DNA from: JAXIPB01 sp045403155
Lineage (GTDB): Bacteria > Actinomycetota > Actinomycetes > Mycobacteriales > Micromonosporaceae
DNA: 64,000 bases
Assembly: GCA_045403155.1 (NCBI GenBank)
Contig: JAXIPB010000088.1
Location: forward strand, 6,091-70,090
Reading direction: 5' to 3'
The translations under genes were made by a program, and so were the position numbers. Position 1 is the first letter of the stretch, and each line of letters starts with the position of its first letter. Shown here piece by piece: positions 51,566-58,880 of this stretch. The notes under the pieces were generated by a model, which worked only from the letters and a program-made list of their open reading frames with translations, ran no database searches and was not told the origin of the DNA.

Positions 51566-52219
51566 TCACAGTCCCGTGCCATCGACAGCGGTCACGCTGA
51601 CTGGCGTTCCGTCCACCGTCGTGCTGTTCGTCGCGGTATCCAACGGCGGCGCCGGCTCAGTGGCTTGCCCGACCTGGAGGACGCCGACCTGGGTGCCATC
51701 CTCAAGGACGATCCAGCCGCCGACGATCTGCGCGTTACGCACATTCGCGCTCGCCCGATACAGCCCCGACGGCGGCTTGACCGACTTCACCGAGAAGGTG
51801 AACTGCTTTCCCGTCGCGGTCACGCTGCCGGCGGCAACGCCATTGGCATAGGTGCCGGTGAGACTCGCGTTGCCGGCGCCGGCCAGCCTCAACACGCCAT
51901 TCTCGGCCGTCCCCTGCAGCCATGCCTCGGCGGACCTGCCGTCGCAGACGTACGCGACCGCCTTGCCATCCTTGACCGCGATGGCGATCGTCGCGCCTCC
52001 GCCGGTGACGTTGCCGGCGTACGTGACCTGGACCGCCGCCGGCTGGGTGGGTGCCGCGGTCGTCGGCGCGGCGGACGCGGACGGCGCCACCGAGGCGGTG
52101 CCGACCGCGGCGTCGTAACCGCCGTCCTCGTCCTTCGTGGCATTCAGGTTCAGCACCATTAAGGCGGCCGCGAGGATGACGCCGGCCGCCAGGGTGAGAA
52201 TCGGGCCCTTATGCTTCAT
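51566..52219 (-). CDS. Membrane-anchored secreted protein of unknown function
   Basis: A 217-residue protein. A signal/anchor helix (ILTLAAGVILAAALMVLNL) is followed by an alanine/proline/threonine linker and a beta-rich domain with AVKDGKAVAYVCDGRSAEAW, LTGTYANGVAAGSV and VGGWIVLEDGTQVGVLQVG. No named family. It is the first gene of the Rieske operon, nine bases before the DUF6529 gene. The ATG at 52219 starts MKHKGPIL. Confidence 0.8.
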   Translation of the reverse strand: MKHKGPILTLAAGVILAAALMVLNLNATKDEDGGYDAAVGTASVAPSASAAPTTAAPTQPAAVQVTYAGNVTGGGATIAIAVKDGKAVAYVCDGRSAEAWLQGTAENGVLRLAGAGNASLTGTYANGVAAGSVTATGKQFTFSVKSVKPPSGLYRASANVRNAQIVGGWIVLEDGTQVGVLQVGQATEPAPPLDTATNSTTVDGTPVSVTAVDGTGL

Positions 52220-52428
52220 TCGCTCACTCGCCTTATCGCTGCGGATCGAAGGGTCACGTCGCCATTGCACGACGCAGGCAACGGATTGTCTGCGTACTAA
52301 TGCACAGAGCTACTGGCGGTCGCAACCGTGCGCTAGCGCTCGACGCCATCGTATTGTTGTCCCGGCGGCACGCAATCGCCCCAATGGCGAAAACGCCACA
52401 TCGAGGAGCGTTACCTCCAAGGACCGTT

Positions 52429-54495
52429 GTGACCGAGCTCAGCCAGCCGCACCTGCCCCCCGCCGTCCAGCCGGCGCGGGCTCTGGTCTGGGCATTTCAC
52501 CTGGCTCTGCCCGTGGCGGCGCTATGGCTCCTGCTCGCCCAGCCGCAGATCGACATCGTGTGGCAACACCCGCCCAGCCACTTCTGGCTGGTGCTGAGCG
52601 TGGCCGCGGTGAATGTCGTCGTCGGGGTTCGAATGAGCGCGGCCGCCCGCCGGCACGCCGACGCCCGCCTGTTCCTGGTTTCGTTGGCGTTTCTGACCTG
52701 CGCCGGCTTCTTTCTTCTGCACGCCCTAGCCACGCCGGGCATCATCGTCTCCCACCCCAATGCCGGATTCGATGTCGCCCAGCCGGTTGGTCTAGCCCTG
52801 GCCTCGCTGTTCGCGGTGGTTTCGGGCCTGCCGTTCTCAAGGACGCAGTCGGCCGCGTCGATGCGGGTGCTGGCCTGGGTACGGGGTGCGGTCGCGGCCC
52901 TGCTGGTCGGGTGGGCCGTGGTGTCGCTATTGGACCTTCCGCCCCTGAATCAACCACCGCCTGCTCGGGAGGTCGAGGGGCCGCTCACATTCGTCGCGAT
53001 CGCGTCCGTCGTGCTCTATGTCATCGCCACAGTCCGGTTCTACCTGCTGCACCGGCGCGCCCCGGCGGCCGTACTCCTCAGCCTGGTCACGGCGTTCGCC
53101 CTCCTGGCCGAGGCAATGGTCGCGGTCATCCTGGCCGACAAGTGGCTTCTGTCATGGTGGGAGTGGCACGTCCTGCTCACGTTCGCGTTCGGATTCGTCG
53201 CATACAGCGCCTTCGTCCAGTACCGGCGCGAGGGCACCAGCGCTGGCCTCTTCGACGCGATCGGCCTCGAGTCCACGACTCGACGGATCCGAGCCGAGTA
53301 CGGTGCCGCACTCGAGGAGCTCGTCAGCGCGCTGCAGGAGCGCGAACGCACCGGCCAGGTCGGCGAAGTGAGCCTCGCGCCGCGGCTGGCCGAGCGGTTC
53401 GGCCTGACCGAGGGTCAGACGGCTGTGCTCGACAGGGCCGGCGCTGCCCTCGCGACCGAGCGCCAGCTCACCCGACGCCTCGCCGCGCTCGTCGACGCCG
53501 CCGAACAGGCCAGGGTGGGGCTCGACGATTCCGATCTCCTGGCCGAGATTCTGCAACGCGTACGTCCTGCGTACGGCGATATTCGGGTGGGCCTCGTGTC
53601 GGACGGACGGCTCGATGTGGATGGTCGCCGGTACGATCCGGGGGCCCTCGCCGCCGCGGGACCGCATCACCGCGACGGACGCGCGCTGTTCCCGCTGACG
53701 GTGAAGGGCCGGGTGGCCGGGGTATTGGAGGTCCCCGACCCGGCCGGGTACACCGGACCCGAGGTCCCACGCGACGACCCGTTGCTCGCGACGCTGGCCA
53801 CCCAGCTATCGATCACGCTCGAGAACGCCCGGCTCTATCGCGAGCTGGGCACCCTGTTTCGCCAGTACATGTCCCCCGACGTCGCCAGCGCGCTCCTCGC
53901 GGATCCCGACCAGGCCGCGCTGGGCGGTTCGGTCGTCGAGGTGACCGCACTCTTCGCGGATCTGCGCGGCTTCACCACGTTCTCCGAGGCGGTCGAGCCG
54001 GCCGAGATCGTGCGGATGCTCAATCGCTACCACGGCGCGGCCGTACCGTGCATTTTGGACAATGGCGGGACGATCGTGCAGTTCGTCGGCGACGCCCTGC
54101 TCGCGCTGTTCAACGCTCCGGCCCGGCAGGCGGACCACGCCGTAAGGGCCGTGCGGGCGGCGCTTTCGATGCAGCAGGTCGTCGAGGAGATCGCCGCCGC
54201 CGAACCGGGTTGGCCGCGGCTGCGGGTCGGCGCCAACACCGGGCCCGCACTCGTCGGCAACATCGGGAGCGAGACGCTGCGGGGGTTCAACGCCATGGGC
54301 GACGCTGTCAACGTCGCCGCACGCCTGCAGGGTCTCGCCGAACCGGGCCAGGTCGTGATCGGCGAGGCGACGCGTGACGCGGTCGGGCCCGGCCTGCGCG
54401 TGGAGCCGCTGGGCGAGCTGACCGTGAAGGGTCGGCAGCAGCCGGTACGTGCCTTCGTCGTGACCGGCTTCGCGGCCGGTTCGGAGCAAGCATGA
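52429..54495 (+). CDS. Membrane-anchored class III nucleotide cyclase
   Basis: A 688-residue protein: about eight transmembrane helices (residues 20-270), a helical linker, a GAF-like region, then a class III cyclase domain in the last 190 residues. Metal aspartates are in TALFADLRGFTTFSE and FVGDALLALFN. The adenine-selecting lysine position reads Q (VQFVGD), and the partner aspartate position reads N (GFNAMGDAVNVAARL), so substrate choice is uncertain. The GTG at 52429 has AAGGA five bases upstream; an ATG at 52384 is the alternative. A Crp-like gene follows with ATGA overlap. Confidence 0.88.
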   Translation: MTELSQPHLPPAVQPARALVWAFHLALPVAALWLLLAQPQIDIVWQHPPSHFWLVLSVAAVNVVVGVRMSAAARRHADARLFLVSLAFLTCAGFFLLHALATPGIIVSHPNAGFDVAQPVGLALASLFAVVSGLPFSRTQSAASMRVLAWVRGAVAALLVGWAVVSLLDLPPLNQPPPAREVEGPLTFVAIASVVLYVIATVRFYLLHRRAPAAVLLSLVTAFALLAEAMVAVILADKWLLSWWEWHVLLTFAFGFVAYSAFVQYRREGTSAGLFDAIGLESTTRRIRAEYGAALEELVSALQERERTGQVGEVSLAPRLAERFGLTEGQTAVLDRAGAALATERQLTRRLAALVDAAEQARVGLDDSDLLAEILQRVRPAYGDIRVGLVSDGRLDVDGRRYDPGALAAAGPHHRDGRALFPLTVKGRVAGVLEVPDPAGYTGPEVPRDDPLLATLATQLSITLENARLYRELGTLFRQYMSPDVASALLADPDQAALGGSVVEVTALFADLRGFTTFSEAVEPAEIVRMLNRYHGAAVPCILDNGGTIVQFVGDALLALFNAPARQADHAVRAVRAALSMQQVVEEIAAAEPGWPRLRVGANTGPALVGNIGSETLRGFNAMGDAVNVAARLQGLAEPGQVVIGEATRDAVGPGLRVEPLGELTVKGRQQPVRAFVVTGFAAGSEQA

Positions 54496-55175
54496 CCACC
54501 AGCGGCGGAACCGCCCGCCCGGCCGAGTTCTTCGACCAACTCACCAGTGTGGAGGCGGCCGAGTTGGAGCGGGTGGCCTACCGTCGCGACTTTCGCCGGG
54601 GCGCGGTCATGTTCCGCGAGGCCGATCGCACCGAATGGGTGGCAGTTCTCCGCAGCGGCCGGGTCAAGGTCTCGGTCGACACAGCGAACGGGTTCGAGGT
54701 CGTGCTCGCGGTGCGCGGGCCAGGCGCGCTGCTGGGCGAGTTCTCGGCGATTGACCGCGAGCCCCGGTCGGCCACCGTCACCGCCATCGAACCCGTCACC
54801 GTTCTGGCCGTGCCGGTCGCGGCGTTCGAGTCGTACCTCCAGGCGAATGGGCGCGTGGCGTTCCTGCTCATGCGGACGATCATCGGGCGGCTCCGCGACG
54901 CCGACCGCAAGCGGATCGAGTTCGGGGCGCATGACACGGCAGGCCGCGTGGCCGTCCGCCTCGTCGAGATGGCAGAGCGGTTCGGTCAGGCCACCGCCGA
55001 CGGAGTGAAAATCGCGCTGCCGTTCTCGCAGGACGAGCTCGCCGGATGGATCGGCGCCTCCCGGGAGGCTGTCAGCAAGGCGCTGGGCGCGCTGCGCGCG
55101 GCGGGCGAGATCCGAACCAGCCGAATGTCGGTGGTGGTACGTGACCTCGACGCGCTGCGCCGGCGCGCCGATTGA
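54492..55175 (+). CDS. Crp/Fnr family transcriptional regulator
   Basis: A 227-residue regulator. The cyclic-nucleotide-binding domain has GALLGEFSAIDREPRSATVTA, with the R-S-A-T pair that holds the phosphate in CRP. A C-helix (VAFLLMRTIIGRLRDADRKR) and a winged helix (LPFSQDELAGWIGASREAVS) follow. Co-translation with the cyclase makes it a probable cAMP (or cGMP) receptor. I found no TGTGA-N6-TCACA site in the upstream gap. Confidence 0.92.
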   Translation: MTTSGGTARPAEFFDQLTSVEAAELERVAYRRDFRRGAVMFREADRTEWVAVLRSGRVKVSVDTANGFEVVLAVRGPGALLGEFSAIDREPRSATVTAIEPVTVLAVPVAAFESYLQANGRVAFLLMRTIIGRLRDADRKRIEFGAHDTAGRVAVRLVEMAERFGQATADGVKIALPFSQDELAGWIGASREAVSKALGALRAAGEIRTSRMSVVVRDLDALRRRAD

Positions 55176-55206
55176 CCGTTCTACCGCCTGACCGTCCGGC
55201 CGCGCG

Positions 55207-55265
55207 CAACTGGTTATCACTCGCCCGGCCGACACGACCCTGACCGGGCAGGTGTCGGACACTTG
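55207..55265. repeat. Dispersed repeat B, copy 3 (between convergent genes)
   Basis: ATCACTCGCCCGG (left) and CCGGGCAGGTGTCGGACACT (right) pair over CACTcGCCCGG/CCGGGCAGGTG, and the right arm is itself palindromic. It lies between the Crp and ABC permease genes, which converge. Confidence 0.7.
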
Positions 55266-55272
55266 CGCTGAT

Positions 55273-56094
55273 CTATGAATAGCGGGTGACGAATCCTCGG
55301 TTGCGGAAGATTCGCAGCATCCAGGTCACGTAGCCGAGTCCGATGAGCGCCAACCCGACCGCTCCAGCAGTGGCGAGCCAGATCTCGCCCCACGGCATGG
55401 GCTCGCCGGTCGCGACGGTGCGTCCGGCCGAGAACGCGTGCGTCGTCGGCAGGACATGCGCCAGCGGCCGGAGCACCGCAGGAAGCGCCTCGATCGGATA
55501 GAAGACCCCGGACAGCGGCAGGACGACGAACAGAATTCCCCACGCGAACGCCTCGGCGCCGGTGCCGAATCGCAGCACGCGGCCGATGACGAACAGCGCG
55601 ATCGACCAGCCGATGACGAGCAGGAGCGCGGCGACGACGATCATGCCCGGTCCGATCCCGGCCACGTTGAACGCGTACGCGCCCCATACGATCAACGTGA
55701 CGGCCCCGACGCCGATGACGAGCTTGACCAGGCCGAACAGCGCTACCCCGGTGATGTACTCCCACTCCCGCATCGGCGTCGCCATCAGGTTGAGCACGCT
55801 GCGGGACCAGGACTCCTCCAGGAAGCCGGTCGCAACCGCGATCTGGGCCTGGTAGACGATGTGCCACAGAATGACGCCGACGAGCAGATACAGCGCCACC
55901 TGCTGGGCGCCGGTCGTCGCGCGGCTGGCCGCGAAGACTCCGATCGAACCGAATAGCAGCACGTCCACGACTGGCCATACCAGGACGTCGAAGAGTCGGT
56001 GCGGGCTGCGTTGTAACACGTACGCATGGCGCCGCGCAATCGCGAGCACGCGCCACACAGTGCTGGCGACCGGGCCGTAGCTCTGAGGGCTCAT
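55273..56094 (-). CDS. ABC-2 type transporter permease
   Basis: A 273-residue membrane protein with six helices typical of ABC-2 exporters: HRLFDVLVWPVVDVLLFGSI, VALYLLVGVILWHIVYQAQI, VLNLMATPMREWEYITGVAL and LPLSGVFYPIEALPAVLRPL. It exports an unknown substrate with the ATPase encoded just upstream. The start overlaps the ATPase stop by four bases. The ATPase gene carries an apparent frameshift, so the exporter may not work as assembled. Confidence 0.9.
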   Translation of the reverse strand: MSPQSYGPVASTVWRVLAIARRHAYVLQRSPHRLFDVLVWPVVDVLLFGSIGVFAASRATTGAQQVALYLLVGVILWHIVYQAQIAVATGFLEESWSRSVLNLMATPMREWEYITGVALFGLVKLVIGVGAVTLIVWGAYAFNVAGIGPGMIVVAALLLVIGWSIALFVIGRVLRFGTGAEAFAWGILFVVLPLSGVFYPIEALPAVLRPLAHVLPTTHAFSAGRTVATGEPMPWGEIWLATAGAVGLALIGLGYVTWMLRIFRNRGFVTRYS

Positions 56095-56862
56095 GCGGAT
56101 ATCTCCTCGGGTGCGCGGCTCGCCTCGGCAAGGTGCAGGAACACGTCCTCCAGGTCGTCCCGCCCGAACCGGTCGGCGATCTGTGCGGCCGTCCCGTCGG
56201 CGACGACTCGCCCGTGGGACAGGAAGATCACGCGCTCACAGAGTCGCTCGACTTCGATCATGTTGTGGCTGGTCACGAGCAACGCCGTGCCAAGCTCGTC
56301 GCTGAGTTCTCGCAATCCCGTCCGCACTCGCAGCGCCACGTCGGGGTCCAGCGATGCCGTGGGCTCATCGAGAATCAGCAGCCGCGGGCGATGCATGGCA
56401 GCCTTCACGATGCCGACCAACGTCTTCTGCCCGCTCGACAGCTCCGTTCCCATCGCACGAGCCAGATCGGAGATGCCGAAGCGCTCGAGTCCGGCCCGCG
56501 CGGCGGCGTCCCGGCCGCCGCAGGCCGTACAGCCTTCCGAAGAGGCGCAGGTATTCGACAACCCGCACCTGCGCGGGCAACGGCAGGTAGCCGGCGGCGA
56601 AGCCGACCTGGGTCATGGCCTGCGCCCGATGCCGGGGCAGCCGGTGACCGAGGATCTCGATCTCGCCCGCGTTTGGCCGAACCGCACCGAGGCACATCAG
56701 CAGTGTTGTCGTCTTTCCGGCACCGTTGGGACCGAGCACCGCGACCCGTTCCCCGATGCCGATAGAGAGATCAACACCGTCGACCGCTCGGCCTCGCCGA
56801 TACTCCTTCACCAGTCCTTTGGCGCGCAGCGCGAGGTCGCGCTCGGTATCCACAGTGGGCAC
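56091..56862 (-). pseudogene. ABC transporter ATPase with apparent frameshift
   Basis: Frame 1 from the GTG at 56862 reads LALRAKGLVKEYRRG, VAVLGPNGAGKTTTLLMCLG (Walker A) and VVEYLRLFGRLYGLR. Frame 2 continues with RDAAARAGLERFGI, LSSGQKTLVGIVKAAMHRP (signature) and LLILDEPTASLDPD (Walker B) to the stop at 56091. The shift is one base within the GC-rich run at about 56505-56520. All ATPase motifs are otherwise intact and the permease start still overlaps the stop, so a recent mutation, a sequencing error or programmed frameshifting are all possible. Confidence 0.82.
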
Positions 56863-57166
56863 GGTGAGACATCCTCCCAGGTCACGAAGGGCGACCGACA
56901 AGCGGTTTTTGGTGGCGAGAGTCAGCAACGGCGAATCGGTCGAAGTGTCAGAGCTGGCGACTGGCGAAAGACCGGACATAACCGTATATCCGAAAGGACT
57001 AGCGACCTCTACCGTACGGACAGCCTAACCCCGACCGAAGGGCGGAAACGCTGCCGTTCGGGTGGCATCCAGTGATCCCTGCGGGTGAGTGACCCGATCA
57101 GGCGCGGACGCCATCATGAAGGGTCGGTTGATCGATCTGTGCACTTTGGACTTGAGAGGGCTCCAC

Positions 57167-57763
57167 GTGTCGGACCAGCAGTCGCCGGGCTCACCCCCGA
57201 ACCAACCACAAGGCCCGGCTCCCCAGCGCCCGCCTGCGCAGCCGGCGGAGCCACCGACGACGGCTCAGGCCGCCGACGGTGGCGCGGTAACCGAAGAGAC
57301 CGAAGAGGAGGCCGCGCAGCGTCGACGCCGCTGGCTTCTCCTCCTGCTTCTCGCGCTCCTACTTCTGCTGCTTTGCCTCGGCGGCGGCTTGTATTACTTG
57401 TTCCGCCAGAAAGACGAACCCCCGCCGACAACAAGCCCTTCGGTGACGCTGACGACTTCGGTGCCCACGCCGACGCCGACTCCAACGCCGACGCCCTCCC
57501 CGTCCCCCTCGCCGTCGCCGGAACCCCCGAAGACTGTCGCGGTGCCCAACGTGGTCGGCAAGACGGCCGAAGAGGCGGAGCAGATTCTCGGCGGCGCGGG
57601 CCTTGAGAAGGTGACGTTCGTCAGTGGCGACAACCCTAATGAGGCCGTTCAGGTCCTCGGCGAGTGGAAGGTCACCGAGCAGTCGCCGGCCGCCGGCTCG
57701 CAGGTTACCCTCGACACCGAGATCATTCTGACCGTCACGAGGCTCGGCGGCGGCCTCGGCTAG
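57167..57763 (+). CDS. Single-pass membrane protein with a PASTA domain
   Basis: A 198-residue protein. It has an acidic, proline-rich cytoplasmic part, then RRRR and a leucine-rich helix (LLLLLLALLLLLLCLGGG), a threonine/proline/serine spacer (PTPTPTPTPTPSPSPSPSPE), and one PASTA domain (VAVPNVVGKTAEEAEQILGG to EIILTVT). PASTA domains bind peptidoglycan fragments or beta-lactams; no kinase domain is attached. The GTG at 57167 follows GAGAGGG. Confidence 0.88.
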   Translation: MSDQQSPGSPPNQPQGPAPQRPPAQPAEPPTTAQAADGGAVTEETEEEAAQRRRRWLLLLLLALLLLLLCLGGGLYYLFRQKDEPPPTTSPSVTLTTSVPTPTPTPTPTPSPSPSPSPEPPKTVAVPNVVGKTAEEAEQILGGAGLEKVTFVSGDNPNEAVQVLGEWKVTEQSPAAGSQVTLDTEIILTVTRLGGGLG

Positions 57764-57774
57764 CGAACAGCGGA

Positions 57775-57815
57775 AGCTATCGAGCGCACAGCGGATAGCT
57801 ATCGAGCGCACAGCG
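57775..57815 (+). repeat. Two direct repeats after the PASTA gene
   Basis: AGCTATCGAGCGCACAGCG occurs exactly at 57775-57793 and 57797-57815, three bases apart (22-base period). It leads straight into the terminator hairpin. Confidence 0.88.
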
Positions 57816-57816
57816 A

Positions 57817-57849
57817 AACCGGGGTGGTTCCCAGCGAACCACCCCGGTT
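57817..57849 (+). terminator. Strong hairpin terminator of the PASTA gene
   Basis: AACCGGGGTGGTTC (57817-57830), loop CCAGC, and GAACCACCCCGGTT (57836-57849) form a perfect 14-bp stem. GCG/CGC extends it after one bulged base. There is no long T-run, as is common in high-GC genomes. Confidence 0.82.
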
Positions 57850-57923
57850 CGCCATCTATCACGTGGGCTGTTGCGCCCGCCAAGATCGCCGTGATCATGA
57901 CCTGACGGCCTCCAAACGTCGCC

Positions 57924-57948
57924 GATCATGACCTCCAAATCATGATCG
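57924..57948. repeat. Dispersed repeat A, copy 4
   Basis: GATCATGACCTCCAAATCATGATCG is identical to the copy at 10685. It is preceded by AAGATCGCCGTGATCATGA at 57882. The TCA at 57940-57942 is the TGA stop of the DUF72 gene, the same repeat position that ends the lactonase gene. Confidence 0.88.
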
Positions 57949-58677
57949 GCGCTCGAAGAAGCGGGCGATGAGGCGGGTCATCGCCTGCGCGTCGGCGACG
58001 GCGGCCGCACCGTGGTCATTGTTGAAGTACACGAAGACGTCGGTGTCGGCGTACGCCTTCACAATCCGGGTCAGCCACGAGTCGAGCGCGCGAACGCCGT
58101 ACCGCGGGCGGGGCGTGGCGGCGCCCTCGTGCAGGCGCAGGTACCCGAAGTCGGCGGTACGCCAGAGCGGAGTGATCGGACGCCCCCGCCGATCCGCCCA
58201 GCAGAGCGCGGCGTTGCGGGCAACGAGGACCTCGCGGATCGGGGATGTCCACCAGGACGGGTGGCGCGGCTCCACGGCCACCCGGACCCCGGTCGGGAAC
58301 TCCGCGAGCGCGGCATCCAATGCCTTGGGGTCCGCCCGCAGGGTCGGCGGTAGCTGCATGAGAACCGGGCCGAGCCGGTCGCCGAGGGCGGTGGCCCGAT
58401 CGAGAAAACGCGCCACCGGCTCGGCCGGGTCGCGCAAACGCCTGATGTGGGTCAGATAACGGCTCATCTTGACCGCTGTCACGAAACCGGGTGGCGTGCG
58501 CGCCCGCCACTGTTCGAAGGTGGCCCGCTCCGGCAGCCGGTAGAACGCGTTGTTGACTTCGACGGTCGCGAAAGCCTCCGCGTACCACTCCAGCCAGAGG
58601 CGTTGCGGCAGCTCGGCCGGGTAGAACGCCCCGCGCCAGTCCGCGTACTGCCATCCCGACGTCCCGACAAAGATCAC
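57940..58677 (-). CDS. DUF72 family protein
   Basis: A 245-residue TIM-barrel protein: MIFVGTSGWQYADWRGAFYP, FATVEVNNAFYRLPERATFE, FVTAVKMSRYLTHIRRL and DVFVYFNNDHGAAAVADA. This is the complete DUF72 (YecE-like) pattern, of unknown activity. The end, ERRS, and its stop codon are supplied by a dispersed repeat. It converges on the PASTA gene. Confidence 0.92.
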   Translation of the reverse strand: MIFVGTSGWQYADWRGAFYPAELPQRLWLEWYAEAFATVEVNNAFYRLPERATFEQWRARTPPGFVTAVKMSRYLTHIRRLRDPAEPVARFLDRATALGDRLGPVLMQLPPTLRADPKALDAALAEFPTGVRVAVEPRHPSWWTSPIREVLVARNAALCWADRRGRPITPLWRTADFGYLRLHEGAATPRPRYGVRALDSWLTRIVKAYADTDVFVYFNNDHGAAAVADAQAMTRLIARFFERRS

Positions 58678-58723
58678 GAGAATATCCCTGGATTCATCCG
58701 CCGACCCGTGCCATTCTCGGCGT

Positions 58724-58789
58724 ATGCGACTCGCGGCGCGCCGATTTGGCCGCCCCCGGACGACCGGTGGGCCGGCTCTGCTGCGCTGA
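58724..58789 (+). CDS. Possible 21-residue leader peptide before srmL
   Basis: ATG at 58724 to TGA at 58787-58789 reads MRLAARRFGRPRTTGGPALL plus a final arginine. It is followed at once by an alternating set of hairpins and a terminator ahead of srmL. Five arginines and a single phenylalanine do not point clearly to one amino acid. No good ribosome site is visible, so translation is uncertain. It would be too short for normal gene calling. Confidence 0.4.
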   Translation: MRLAARRFGRPRTTGGPALLR

Positions 58790-58794
58790 GCGCA

Positions 58795-58874
58795 ACACCC
58801 TCGCGGGTGTGGACGCCCCCGGATCTTCCGGGGGTTTCTCGTCCCCCACCCATACCGGCAACACCCGCGAGGAG
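58795..58874 (+). promoter_or_regulatory. Alternating RNA structure that can hide the srmL ribosome site
   Basis: ACACCC-TCGC-GGGTGT forms a hairpin at 58795-58810. The bases CCTCGCGGGTGT (58799-58810) are also an exact complement of ACACCCGCGAGG (58861-58872), which includes most of the GAGGAG ribosome site of srmL (58869-58874). The two pairings exclude each other, and a terminator lies between them. This is the arrangement expected of an attenuator or riboswitch-like leader. Confidence 0.62.
58816..58837 (+). terminator. Intrinsic terminator inside the srmL leader
   Basis: CCCCCGGA (58816-58823), loop TCT, and TCCGGGGG (58827-58834) followed by TTTCTC. The stem is perfect and lies 27 bases after the leader-peptide stop and 44 bases before the srmL start. 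Confidence 0.78.
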
Positions 58875-58880
58875 TCCATC

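Noticed and set aside
52220..52428. Crp binding site between the Rieske and cyclase operons
   Set aside because: No TGTGA-N6-TCACA-like palindrome was found by eye in this gap.
52137..54377. Plus-strand open frame of 746 codons
   Set aside because: It is the cyclase gene read in another frame; Gly/Arg-rich with no motif.
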